From assembly GCF_016925615.1 (NCBI RefSeq), contig NZ_CP070499.1, positions 4,216,001 to 4,280,000 on the forward strand: DNA of 64,000 nt. Direction: 5' to 3'. Positions within the stretch are counted from its first letter, which is position 1, and the number at the start of each line of letters is the position of its first letter. The translations under genes were made by a program, and so were the position numbers. The notes below the pieces were generated by a model. That model was not told the DNA's origin, made no database searches, and saw only the letters and a program-made list of their open reading frames with translations. Shown here piece after piece: positions 1-7,736 of the stretch. This DNA comes from Natronosporangium hydrolyticum. Its GTDB lineage: Bacteria; Actinomycetota; Actinomycetes; Mycobacteriales; Micromonosporaceae.

Positions 1-1119
1 GAGGATCTGCTCGGCCTGTGCCGGGTCGTAGCTGAACCCGTGCTCGGAGACGACCGACTGGTCGACCATGCCCTGCTCGGTCCAGGTCGGCAGCAGCCCG
101 GTCGGGTCGGCCGGGGCCACGATGTCCTGGTAGATGGTGCCGACGATGGTGTCCACGTCGACGCTGTACGCCAGCGCCCGCCGGAACTCCGGATCGTTCA
201 TCGGCTCCCGCTCGGTGTTCGGGATCAGATAAGCGGTGTTCGCCGAGAGCATGTACGGCGGCTCGTCGTAGAAGGTGGTGACGTCGTCGCCGAACTCGTT
301 GATCTGGTTGATCCCGAGGATGAAGTTGTTGCTGAGGTCGATCTCACCCTGGATCAGCTGCGGCAGCACCACGTCGTTGCCCTGGTTCACGAAGTCGACG
401 ATGAACCGCGGCGCCATCTCCAGGCCAAGGTGTTCGGTGCCCCACCAGTCGTCGTTGCGCTCGAGCACCAGCCGGTCCTCGGTGTTGCTGTGGTAGGTAT
501 ACGGCCCGGTGCCGTAGATGATGTCGTCGCCGGCGACGGTCATCAGGTCTTCCTCGGCGACCTCACCCCAGGTGTGCTCCGGGATAATCTGCTCGCTGTA
601 GAGGAAGTTGTCCCACTCGCCGCGGCGGGGGTCGGAGAAGGTGAACCGGACGGTCAGGTCGTCTACCGCCTCTGCGGTCTCCAGCCAGTCGGCCATCGTG
701 GAGAACGGAACCGCCTCGTTGAACCGCAGATCGGTGGTGAAGACGACGTCGTCGGCGGTGAGCGCCTCGCCGTCGTGCCACTGGATGCCCTCGCGCAGGG
801 TCAGCTCGTAGACCTCGTCGTCGATCCAGTCGCCGCTCTCGGCGAGCCACGGCTCAAGCTCAGCGGTGTGCGGATCGAAGACGTAGAGCGTCTCGTAGAT
901 CAACCCGCGGACGCCGGTCGCCTGACCACCGCCCTGGGTCGGGTTGTAGTTCGAGTAGGTGCCCCACTCGGTGCCGGTGGTGTAGAGGGTTTCGTTACGG
1001 GGGAACTCGCCGGAGCCGGAGGTGTCGCCGCCATCCTCGTCGGCCTGACAGGCCGCGGTCGTCACCACCAGCCCGGTCGCGAACAACGGCGCTAAGAACC
1101 TCAGCCGCTTCCGTGTCAT
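1..1119 (-). CDS. Family-5 extracellular solute-binding lipoprotein (peptide/oligosaccharide ABC importer), C-terminus outside window
   Basis: This is the N-terminal ~373 residues of an SBP_bac_5 (DppA/OppA-like) binding protein; the 3' end lies left of the window. The ATG at 1119 opens a basic, hydrophobic leader ending in a lipobox-like TTAAC, so the mature protein is probably a lipid-anchored receptor outside the membrane that feeds an ABC permease. Family-typical segments follow: an ETLYTTGTEWGTYSNYNP-like start, a LREGIQWHDGEALTADDV block, RNDDWWG, and FRRALAYSVD. The family binds peptides, but several members bind cello- or manno-oligosaccharides (known for Thermotoga). The upstream operators match the one in front of the mannanase at 20366-21799, so I infer a plant-glycan oligosaccharide ligand. 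The permease and ATPase genes would lie outside the window. Confidence 0.88.
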   Translation of the reverse strand, partial: MTRKRLRFLAPLFATGLVVTTAACQADEDGGDTSGSGEFPRNETLYTTGTEWGTYSNYNPTQGGGQATGVRGLIYETLYVFDPHTAELEPWLAESGDWIDDEVYELTLREGIQWHDGEALTADDVVFTTDLRFNEAVPFSTMADWLETAEAVDDLTVRFTFSDPRRGEWDNFLYSEQIIPEHTWGEVAEEDLMTVAGDDIIYGTGPYTYHSNTEDRLVLERNDDWWGTEHLGLEMAPRFIVDFVNQGNDVVLPQLIQGEIDLSNNFILGINQINEFGDDVTTFYDEPPYMLSANTAYLIPNTEREPMNDPEFRRALAYSVDVDTIVGTIYQDIVAPADPTGLLPTWTEQGMVDQSVVSEHGFSYDPAQAEQIL

Positions 1120-1213
1120 CTCGGTCTTTCCTTCCACCTCGGAGGGTGCATTCGCTCTTCGCTGGGCCACGCGCCAGGGTTCGCAGCGGCGCGCTGGGGT
1201 GAGAGTCCGTTTC

Positions 1214-1229
1214 ACTGAACCGGGTAAGT
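1214..1229. promoter_or_regulatory. Operator-like imperfect palindrome, copy 1 (upstream of binding-protein gene)
   Basis: The 16-mer ACTGAACCGGGTAAGT is a dyad matching its own reverse complement at 12 of 16 positions. It lies about 95 bp upstream of the binding-protein start and recurs at 1357 (identical) and 21902 (14 of 16). Length, central CG and spacing suit a LacI-family operator. The regulator is not in the window. Confidence 0.6.
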
Positions 1230-1356
1230 AATCTCAGCGAAACATGCCGGACGCCGGGCGTCAAGACCAGCTCTCGTCACCGGCGACCCCCGTCCCATGG
1301 CAAGATCATCAGCAATCACCTGGCCCGTCACCGCGCAGGCGACTGTGGGCCGAATC

Positions 1357-1372
1357 ACTGAACCGGGTAAGT
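1357..1372. promoter_or_regulatory. Operator-like imperfect palindrome, copy 2
   Basis: This is an exact second copy of ACTGAACCGGGTAAGT, 143 bp further from the binding-protein gene than copy 1. The flanking CACTGAACC and AAGTAA are also conserved. Two tandem sites upstream of one gene suggest cooperative or looping repression. Confidence 0.6.
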
Positions 1373-1392
1373 AACGCGACCTTACGATCGCG

Positions 1393-1406
1393 TGGGAGCG
1401 CTGTCA
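1393..1406. promoter_or_regulatory. CebR-like operator half-palindrome
   Basis: TGGGAGCGCTGTCA matches the actinobacterial CebR (cellobiose repressor) palindrome TGGGAGCGCTCCCA at 12 of 14 positions. It lies just beyond operator copy 2, in the upstream region of the solute-binding gene. The left half and centre are perfect and the right half is degraded, so binding is uncertain. Confidence 0.4.
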
Positions 1407-1698
1407 ACGGCGGATGAACCTCGTGCTCAATTCGTTACCTACACGTGCCAGCACCCCTGGTAGCTGACAAGTCGCCCAAACAGCATTAATCGCCCATGAC
1501 CGCCGCGCTGAATCGGGCCACTTGATCATCAGACATCGCCGCAGCTCAGGTGGTGCTGCGGGAGCGTTTGCTTTGCTTACGCATACGCCATCGACCGGGC
1601 TGTCGGGCTGTTGGGCTGTCGGGCCGCAAGATCGGCAGGCAGACCGCCTCACCCGACTTGGTGGGTCGAGTGGTGCCTGATTTGCGAGTATTAGACTA

Positions 1699-2029
1699 GT
1701 TTGCCACCCTAGTGGATCACCACTCAACCGACCAAGCGGCCGACGGTGGTTGACCGCTGGCGGCTGGGTCGGCGGCAGGGCGAGTTGAGCGGCGCCCTGC
1801 CCAACCCCGACATGGTTGGGCAGGGAGGGATCTTGCGTACGGAAAAGTCGGATATTCCGGTATGCAAGATCCCTCCCTGCCCAACCATGTCTGAAATGCC
1901 GTCTGCGCGCGGCAGCGGCTCCGGGCCTCCCCGCCGCCGCGTGACCCACACCGGGATCGCTACGGGTGCACGCGCCAGCGAGCATGTATCTCTTGGTCGG
2001 TTGAGTGGTGATCGACTAGGGCGACAAAC
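1699..2029. repeat. 38-bp inverted repeat (arms 1699-1736 and 1992-2029)
   Basis: The two 38-base arms match as inverted copies with three mismatches. A third copy of their inner 17 bases lies at 2055-2071 in the orientation of the left arm. A degenerate relative at about 1668-1690 pairs with it. So four related elements alternate in orientation around a common centre. Confidence 0.75.
1810..1890. repeat. Perfect 27-bp inverted repeat forming a strong hairpin
   Basis: Arms 1810-1836 and 1864-1890 are exact reverse complements, with a 27-base spacer that itself pairs partly (GTACGGAA against TTCCGGTA). A third inverted copy of the stem core lies at 1795-1806 (CCCTGCCCAACC), which can pair with 1814-1825 instead, so two mutually exclusive hairpins are possible. 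There is no U tract, so a simple terminator is unlikely. Confidence 0.85.
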
Positions 2030-2210
2030 CGGGCTCATCCTGGCAAAACAGGCGCCACTCAACCGACCAAGCCGAGAAAGCCCACCGATGGCGTATGCGC
2101 AAGCAGACCCGGGCCGCCCGACACCGTCGATGATCTTGGAGTGCGGCCGGTCGATTGAGGCACCTGCGACCGAGCCGACGAGCTACCAGCACCCAGGCGC
2201 GTACCGGGCG

Positions 2211-2834
2211 TTAGTGGCCGCGTTCGATCACGAACCAGACCCCGACCGCCGGTTCGCTGCCTTCGTTGCGATAGCTGTGCGGGGTGGTGGAGTCGAACGA
2301 GATCGAATCTCCGGGGGTCAGCACCAACTCCTCGAACCCGAGCGTGAGCCGCAGCTCGCCGGTGAGCAGGTGCCCGTACTCGCTACCCGGGTGCCGCATC
2401 AACCCGCCGCCGGAGGAGCTGGTGCTCCCCGGCGCGTAGGTCACCAACAGGAAGTCGACCGTGTGCTGCGGCAACTCGCCGAGCAGCTCCCACGTCACCC
2501 CGGAGTCGAGCTGCAGCACCCGCCGCTGGGCGGGCGGCACCAGCGGCCCGAGCCGCTGCCCCCGCAGCTCGGCCACCTTGCCCCAAGGGGAGTCGCCGTC
2601 GACCCCCCGGGCATCGTCGCCAGCTGCCGTGAAGAGCGCCTCGACGCTGATGCCGAGCGTGGTCGTGATCGCGTACAGCGTGCTGACCGAGGGCTGCACC
2701 TTGCCGGTCTCGATCTGGGAGATCATGCTCGCGGAGACCCCGACTTCCCGCGCCAGCCCGCGGAGGCTGACCCCCCGCTTCTCGCGCTCCTCCCGCAGCC
2801 GCGGGCCGAGTCGCTCCACCTCCGGCGCGGTCAT
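2211..2834 (-). CDS. XRE-family transcriptional regulator with C-terminal cupin domain
   Basis: This 207-residue protein has an N-terminal helix-turn-helix of the XRE/Cro type (about residues 10-65: LREEREKRGVSLRGLAREVG, then ISQIETGKVQPSVSTL). A C-terminal cupin sensor follows (about 125-203, with HPGSEYGH, LTPGDSISF and TPHSYRN). The architecture is that of the PuuR/SutR-type small-molecule-responsive regulators. It is divergent from the catabolic operon starting at 3030, with 195 bp between the starts, and is the obvious local regulator of that operon, probably with a pathway intermediate bound in the cupin. The ATG at 2834 is well placed. The ligand cannot be told from sequence. Confidence 0.9.
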   Translation of the reverse strand: MTAPEVERLGPRLREEREKRGVSLRGLAREVGVSASMISQIETGKVQPSVSTLYAITTTLGISVEALFTAAGDDARGVDGDSPWGKVAELRGQRLGPLVPPAQRRVLQLDSGVTWELLGELPQHTVDFLLVTYAPGSTSSSGGGLMRHPGSEYGHLLTGELRLTLGFEELVLTPGDSISFDSTTPHSYRNEGSEPAVGVWFVIERGH

Positions 2835-2921
2835 CCGCCCTCCCTCGCTTCCGGCTCGCTCTGAGCTCTACCTCGTCGTGGTCTACCTCGACGCTGTCTA
2901 CCCGGCCGCTGTTGCCAACGT

Positions 2922-2975
2922 GTTAAGCGAACTGTTCAGTATTGCTTGACACCATATTCAGCCGGGTTCTATGGT
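2922..2975 (+). promoter_or_regulatory. Sigma70-type promoter with overlapping inverted repeat for the catabolic operon
   Basis: TTGACA (2946-2951) is a perfect -35 box, followed after 18 bp by TATGGT (2970-2975) as -10. The transcript would start some 50 bp before the ATG at 3030. An imperfect inverted repeat GTTAAGC (2922-2928) and GCTTGAC (2944-2950), one mismatch with 15-bp spacing, covers the -35 box. That is where an operator for the divergent XRE-cupin regulator would be expected. Confidence 0.55.
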
Positions 2976-3029
2976 GACGCAAGTATCAGGCACTCCCGCT
3001 ACCTGCGATTTCCCGGTGAGGGGGCGGCG

Positions 3030-4370
3030 ATGGCGATCCGGACATACGGACAGAACGCCGTGGATTGGGAGGAACGGGTCGACCTCGGTCGGCTCCGAAC
3101 AGAGCGGCTGACCCGGCTCCAGCAGACCCTAGCCGGCTCCGAACTGGGCGCGCTGCTGACCTTCGACTTCTCGAACATCCGATACCTGACCGCTACCCAC
3201 ATCGGCACCTGGGCGATGGACAAGCTGATCCGGTTCGCGGTCCTCCCCCGCGGTGGCGAGCCCGTGCTCTGGGACTTCGGCTCGGCCGCCCGACACCACC
3301 AGCTCTTCAACCCGTGGCTCGACGGCACCGAGCGCGCCCGCGCCGGCATCTCCACCCTGCGGGGGGCCTTTCACCCCGACGCCGGCATCGCCGAAGACGT
3401 GGCGAACAAGGTCTATGAGGTGCTGGCCGAACACGGGCTCACCGGTGAGCCGCTCGGAGTAGACCTGATCGAGCTGCCGATCCTCGCCGCGCTGCAGGCC
3501 AAAGGGCTCCGGGTCACCGACGGCCAGCAGGTCTTCCTCGCCGCCCGAAAGATCAAAACCTCCGACGAGATCGCACTACTCACCCAGGCGTGCTCCATGG
3601 TCGATGCCGCCTACGAGGAGCTGTACCGCTTCCTGCGGCCCGGCGTCCGGGAGAACGAGTGCGTCGGCCTGGTCAGCAAGGTGCTCTACGACCTCGGCAG
3701 CGAGTACGTGGAGGGGGTCAACGCCATCTCCGGCGAACGCTGCGCCCCGCACCCACATGTCTACAGTGACCGGCTGCTACGCCCTGGCGACCCAGCCTTC
3801 TTCGACATCCTCCACAGTCATCTGGGCTACCGTACCTGCTACTACCGCTGTTTCGCGGTCGGCAGCGCCTCCCGCGCCCAACGCGACGCGTACATCCGCT
3901 GCCGCGAATACATGGACCAGGCGATCGCGTTGGTCAAGCCCGGTGCAACCACCGCCGACATCGTCTCGGTCTGGCCCCGCGCGGAGGAGTTCGGCTTCCC
4001 CAATGAAGAGGCGGCCTTCGCCCTCCAGTACGGACACGGGGTTGGGCTTTCGATCTGGGAGAAACCCATCTTCAGCCGGCTGGTGTCACTGGACCACCCG
4101 GAGACGCTCGAGGAGGGGATGGTCTTCGCGCTGGAGACCTACTGGCCGGCCGCGGACGGCTGGTCGGCCGCCCGGATCGAGGAAGAGGTGGTGGTCACCG
4201 CCGACGGCTGTGAGGTGATCACCAAGTTCCCGGCCGAGGAGCTCCTCGTCGCCGGCCAGCGTTACTACACGGTGGACGGCCCGCTCGACCACCGCCGGGA
4301 GTCGCAGTCCCATTTGAACACTGCCGCCGGCCGCGGCGACCTCGCGGCCGAGGAAGGGCCCTCGTCGTGA
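3030..4370 (+). CDS. M24-fold hydrolase (Xaa-Pro peptidase/creatinase/DddP-like), first gene of catabolic operon
   Basis: This 446-residue protein has the N-terminal creatinase domain (LGALLTFDFSNIRYLT) and a C-terminal pita-bread M24 catalytic domain. The ATG at 3030 follows a GGTGAGGGGG ribosome site; the frame is open further upstream but lacks a good start. M24 landmarks are D259 (FFDIL), H336 (GHGVGLSIWEKP), E369 (ALETYW) and E385-387. The second metal-ligand aspartate, expected 11 residues after D259, is Cys270 (GYRTCYYRC), so a standard dinuclear site is unlikely. The N-terminal block recalls the DMSP-lyase DddP branch of M24, but the substrate is not assignable. It overlaps the next gene by GTGA, so translation is coupled. 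Confidence 0.8.
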   Translation: MAIRTYGQNAVDWEERVDLGRLRTERLTRLQQTLAGSELGALLTFDFSNIRYLTATHIGTWAMDKLIRFAVLPRGGEPVLWDFGSAARHHQLFNPWLDGTERARAGISTLRGAFHPDAGIAEDVANKVYEVLAEHGLTGEPLGVDLIELPILAALQAKGLRVTDGQQVFLAARKIKTSDEIALLTQACSMVDAAYEELYRFLRPGVRENECVGLVSKVLYDLGSEYVEGVNAISGERCAPHPHVYSDRLLRPGDPAFFDILHSHLGYRTCYYRCFAVGSASRAQRDAYIRCREYMDQAIALVKPGATTADIVSVWPRAEEFGFPNEEAAFALQYGHGVGLSIWEKPIFSRLVSLDHPETLEEGMVFALETYWPAADGWSAARIEEEVVVTADGCEVITKFPAEELLVAGQRYYTVDGPLDHRRESQSHLNTAAGRGDLAAEEGPSS

Positions 4371-5374
4371 CCACCGCCACCACACCGACCCCAGCGCTCA
4401 CCGACGATCGGCTGCTCGAGCTTTACCAGCAGATGGCGGTGATCCGGCGGACCGAGAAGGCCGCCCAGGATCTCTTCCTCGCCGGGCTGGTCAAGGGTAC
4501 GACTCACCTCGCCGCCGGCCATGAGGCGGTCGCGGTCGGCGCCAGCGCCGCGTTGCGGGACGACGACTACGTATTCGCGACCTACCGCGGCCATCACCAC
4601 GCCATCGCCCGCGGCGCCACGCCGGAGGAGTGCCTCGCCGAGCTGATGCAGAAGGCCACCGGCGTCTGCGCCGCCAAGGGCGGGTCGATGCACCTCACCA
4701 AGGCCGACCGGCAGATGCTCGGCTCGTACGCGATCGTCGGCGCCCACCTGCCGATGGCCACCGGGGCGGCATGGTCGGCGATGCTGCGCGGCACCGGGCA
4801 GCTGGCGGTCGCCTTCTTCGGCGACGGCGCCACCAACATCGGCACCTTCCACGAGGCGCTCAACCTGGCCGCGGTCTGGCGGCTACCGGTGCTCTTCATC
4901 TGCGAGAACAACCTCTACATGGAGTACACCCCGATCGGCGCCGTCACCGCGGTGCCGAACCCCGCCGCCGACCGCGCCGCCGCGTACCAGCTCCCGGGCC
5001 ACGTCATCGACGGCAACGACGTGTCGGTCGTCTACGACGCGGTGCGGCAGGCGGCCGAACGCGCCCGGGCCGGCGAAGGGCCGACCATTCTGGAGGCCCG
5101 CACCTACCGGCACTACGGGCACAGCCGTACCGATCCGGCTAAGTACCGGCCGGAGGCCGAGGTCGCCGAGTGGCTGGCCCGGGACCCGCTGGTACAGGCC
5201 AGGTCTCAGCTCTCCGCCCGGGGTGTGGCCGACGACCGACTCGCCGCCGCCGACCAGCACGCCGAGCAATTGGTACGCGACGCGGTCGCGGCCGCCAAAG
5301 CCGCGCCGGAGCCTGACCCGGCCACCGCCTTCACCGATGTCTGGGCCGACGGGAGCGCGACATGGCGGACGTAG
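4367..5374 (+). CDS. Thiamine-diphosphate-dependent 2-oxoacid/acetoin dehydrogenase E1, alpha subunit
   Basis: This 335-residue E1-alpha (PdhA/AcoA type) starts with GTG at 4367 inside the stop of the M24 gene. The TPP-binding motif is complete: GDG at 152-154 through ENN at 180-182 (GDGATNIGTFHEALN). The phosphorylation-loop-like segment GHSRTDPAKYR lies near the C-terminus. The family decarboxylates a 2-oxoacid or cleaves acetoin, then passes the acyl group to a lipoyl-E2. The beta subunit follows with a 13-bp overlap, so an alpha2-beta2 complex is expected. No E2 or E3 gene is present in the operon, so the acyl acceptor is either encoded elsewhere or absent. Confidence 0.9.
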   Translation: MTTATTPTPALTDDRLLELYQQMAVIRRTEKAAQDLFLAGLVKGTTHLAAGHEAVAVGASAALRDDDYVFATYRGHHHAIARGATPEECLAELMQKATGVCAAKGGSMHLTKADRQMLGSYAIVGAHLPMATGAAWSAMLRGTGQLAVAFFGDGATNIGTFHEALNLAAVWRLPVLFICENNLYMEYTPIGAVTAVPNPAADRAAAYQLPGHVIDGNDVSVVYDAVRQAAERARAGEGPTILEARTYRHYGHSRTDPAKYRPEAEVAEWLARDPLVQARSQLSARGVADDRLAAADQHAEQLVRDAVAAAKAAPEPDPATAFTDVWADGSATWRT

Positions 5375-6351
5375 CCGAGCTGGTCACCTATCGGGACGCG
5401 GTCGCCGACGGGATCGCCCGCGAGATGCGTCGGGACCCCTCGGTGGTGTGTCTGGGCGAGGACATCGGCGCCGCCGAAGGCGTCTTCAAAACCTCGGTCG
5501 GGCTGTTCCAGGAGTTCGGTGCGCGGCGGGTCTGGGACACCCCGATCTCCGAACAGGCGATCGTCGGCACCGCGATGGGCGCGGCGATGACCGGCCTTCG
5601 CCCGGTCGCCGAGATCATGTTCTCCGACTTCCTGGCCTGCTGCTGGGACCATGTCGCCAACGAGATTCCGAAGGTCCGCTACATGACCGGCGGCCAGGTC
5701 ACCGTGCCGCTGGTCATCCGTACCGCCAACGGGGGCGGGCTCGGCTTCGGCGCCCAGCACTCGCAGGCGGTCGAGAACTGGGCCTTCGCGGTGCCCGGGC
5801 TGAAGATCGCCGCACCGGCGACCCCGGCGGACGTGGTGGGGCTCATGGCCGCCGCCGTCCGCAGCGACGACCCGGTCGTCTTCTTCGAACACAAAGGGCT
5901 GTTCGCCAGCCGCGGCGAGCCCGCCCCGGCCGACCATGTGGTGCCGCTCGGTGAAGCCCGGATCGCCCGCTCCGGTGACGATCTGACCCTGGTGGCGCTC
6001 GCCGCCACCGTGCCTACCGCGCTCGCCGCCGCCGACCAGCTCGCCGCCGAGGGAATCTCGGTCGAGGTGATCGACCTGCGTTGCCTGATCCCGCTGGACA
6101 TGCGAACCGTGCTCGACTCGCTCCAGCGCACCTCCCGGCTCATGACCGTGGAGGAGAACCCGTACCAGGGCGGCTGGGGCGGCACCATCGCCGGCATCGC
6201 CGCCGATGAGGGGTTCGAACTGCTCGACGCTCCGATCCGCCGGGTGGCGGCCGAGTGCGTCCCGCTCCCCTTCGCCGATCGGCTGGAGGACGAGGTGATA
6301 CCCACCGTGGCCAGAGTCGTCGACGCGGTGCGCCGGCTCGCCGCCTACTAG
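5362..6351 (+). CDS. Thiamine-diphosphate-dependent 2-oxoacid/acetoin dehydrogenase E1, beta subunit
   Basis: This 329-residue transketolase-like beta subunit (PdhB/AcoB type) has the hallmark blocks LGEDIGAAEGVFKTSVGL, DTPISEQAIVGTAMGAA, FSDFLACCWDHVANEIPK and GLGFGAQHSQAVENW. The C-terminal domain has DLRCLIPLD and VEENPYQGGWG. It pairs with the alpha subunit encoded upstream (13-bp overlap), contributing the glutamate that activates TPP (E of SEQ) and the E2-docking face. Length is normal and nothing is truncated. AcoB-like and PdhB-like functions cannot be separated without a tree. Confidence 0.9.
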   Translation: MADVAELVTYRDAVADGIAREMRRDPSVVCLGEDIGAAEGVFKTSVGLFQEFGARRVWDTPISEQAIVGTAMGAAMTGLRPVAEIMFSDFLACCWDHVANEIPKVRYMTGGQVTVPLVIRTANGGGLGFGAQHSQAVENWAFAVPGLKIAAPATPADVVGLMAAAVRSDDPVVFFEHKGLFASRGEPAPADHVVPLGEARIARSGDDLTLVALAATVPTALAAADQLAAEGISVEVIDLRCLIPLDMRTVLDSLQRTSRLMTVEENPYQGGWGGTIAGIAADEGFELLDAPIRRVAAECVPLPFADRLEDEVIPTVARVVDAVRRLAAY

Positions 6352-6385
6352 ACCCGCCGCACCGCCCCGCCAGAGGAGACCCGCC

Positions 6386-7726
6386 ATGAGCAAGATTTTG
6401 ATCCGCGGCGGCACCGTCGTCACGGTAGACCCGACGCTCGGCAACTTCCGGACCGGCGATGTCCTGATTGAGGACACCCGCATCGCCGCGGTCGGCCCAC
6501 AGCTCGAGGTGACCGACGCCGAGGTGGTCGACGCCACCGGCATGGTCGTGATGCCCGGCTTCATCGACACCCATCGACACCTTTGGGAAGGCATCCTCCG
6601 CAACATCGGAACCGATGTGCCGCTTGAGGGGGACACCAGCTACCTCGCCTTCGTGCTCGGCACCCTGGCGCCCGCCTACCGGCCGGCGGACATCTACGCC
6701 GGCAACCTGGTCAGCGCGCTCGGCGCGATCAACGCCGGGATCACCACCGTGCTGGACTGGTCGCACAACCTGACCTCACCCGAGCACGCCGACGCGGCGA
6801 TCAGCGCCCTACGTGAGTCCGGGATCCGGTCGGTCTTCGCTTATGGTTTCCCGTGGCACGGCGAGTGGGACCCGGAGCAGCCGGCCTGGTTCACCCGGGT
6901 GGCGAACGAACACTTCAACAGCGACGATCAACTGCTGACCCTGGCGCTGGCCCCACACGGGCCCGAGTTCACCCCGCCGGAGGTGACAAAGGCCCACTGG
7001 GACCTGGCCCGGGAGGTCGGCGCCCGGATCACCGTCCATGTCGGGGTCGGCTCGTTCGGCAAGCACGACAAACTCGGCGAGGCCGGCCGGGCCGGGCTGC
7101 TGGGGCCGGACACCACCTACATCCACTGCACCACCCTCAACGACGACGAGGTGCAGATGATCGTCGACACCGGGGGGACGATCTCGTTGGCGGTGCCGGT
7201 CGAGATGTTGATGGGCCACGGCATGGTGCCCACGCAACGATTCCTGGATCGGGGCCTGGCCCCCAGCCTCAGCGTCGACGTGGAGACCAACGTCCCGGCG
7301 GACATGTTCACCCAGATGCAGAGCGCTATGGCGTTGCAGCACGCGCTGGTCTTCGACCGGCAGCTGGCCGGCGAGGAGGCCGTCCCGGACGCCGTCACCA
7401 CCCGGGACGTACTACGCTGGGCCACTCTGGAGGGTGCGCGGGCGAACGGATTGGAGCACCGCACCGGCAGCCTGAGCGTAGGCAAACAGGCCGACGTGAT
7501 CCTGCTCCGCACCGACCTGATCAACGTGCTGCCGGTCAACGATCCGATCGGCGCGGTGGTGATGGGCATGGACACCAGCAATGTCGACTCGGTCTTCGTC
7601 GCCGGCCAACCGCGGAAACGGCACGGCCAACTCCTCGATGTGGACCTCACCCGGGTCACCGCCCTCGCCGAGGCGTCCCGCGACCATGTGGTCTCCGCCT
7701 CCGGCTTCCAGCTCCCCAGCCTGTGA
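6386..7726 (+). CDS. Metal-dependent amidohydrolase (TrzA/AtzA/cytosine-deaminase type)
   Basis: This 446-residue amidohydrolase-superfamily protein has a short composite beta domain and a TIM barrel. Metal-site residues are visible: H63 and H65 (DTHRHLW), H218 (ITVHVG), H247 (YIHCTT) and D298 (LSVDVET), the pattern of the one-metal deaminase/chlorohydrolase branch. It would hydrolyse a C-N or C-X bond of a cyclic or guanidino-type substrate. The start at 6386 has an AGGAGACC ribosome site, and a 34-bp gap separates it from E1-beta. Its place in the operon suggests that a nitrogenous ring compound or amide is broken down and its carbon skeleton passed to the oxidoreductases. The substrate is not assignable. 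Confidence 0.85.
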   Translation: MSKILIRGGTVVTVDPTLGNFRTGDVLIEDTRIAAVGPQLEVTDAEVVDATGMVVMPGFIDTHRHLWEGILRNIGTDVPLEGDTSYLAFVLGTLAPAYRPADIYAGNLVSALGAINAGITTVLDWSHNLTSPEHADAAISALRESGIRSVFAYGFPWHGEWDPEQPAWFTRVANEHFNSDDQLLTLALAPHGPEFTPPEVTKAHWDLAREVGARITVHVGVGSFGKHDKLGEAGRAGLLGPDTTYIHCTTLNDDEVQMIVDTGGTISLAVPVEMLMGHGMVPTQRFLDRGLAPSLSVDVETNVPADMFTQMQSAMALQHALVFDRQLAGEEAVPDAVTTRDVLRWATLEGARANGLEHRTGSLSVGKQADVILLRTDLINVLPVNDPIGAVVMGMDTSNVDSVFVAGQPRKRHGQLLDVDLTRVTALAEASRDHVVSASGFQLPSL

Positions 7727-7736
7727 GGAGACCTTG

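Larger units (their letters stand above)
1572..2107. repeat. Large nested inverted-repeat block in a gene-free kilobase, outermost arms
   Basis: The outermost arms are 1572-1593 and 2086-2107, inverted and matching at 20 of 22 positions. They enclose further nested arms: 1668-1705 against about 2035-2071 (degenerate), 1699-1736 against 1992-2029, and 1810-1836 against 1864-1890. The interval 1120-2210 has no convincing gene; open frames across it only reflect the palindromes. Such nesting suggests a decayed or miniature mobile element, or an array of REP-like elements. No transposase or target duplication was recognised. Confidence 0.7.

Noticed and set aside
1746-2864. 372-codon plus-strand open frame over the palindromic region and the XRE-cupin gene
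   Set aside because: Its first part is only the inverted repeats read through, and the rest is antisense to a clear regulator gene; no family features and no ribosome site.
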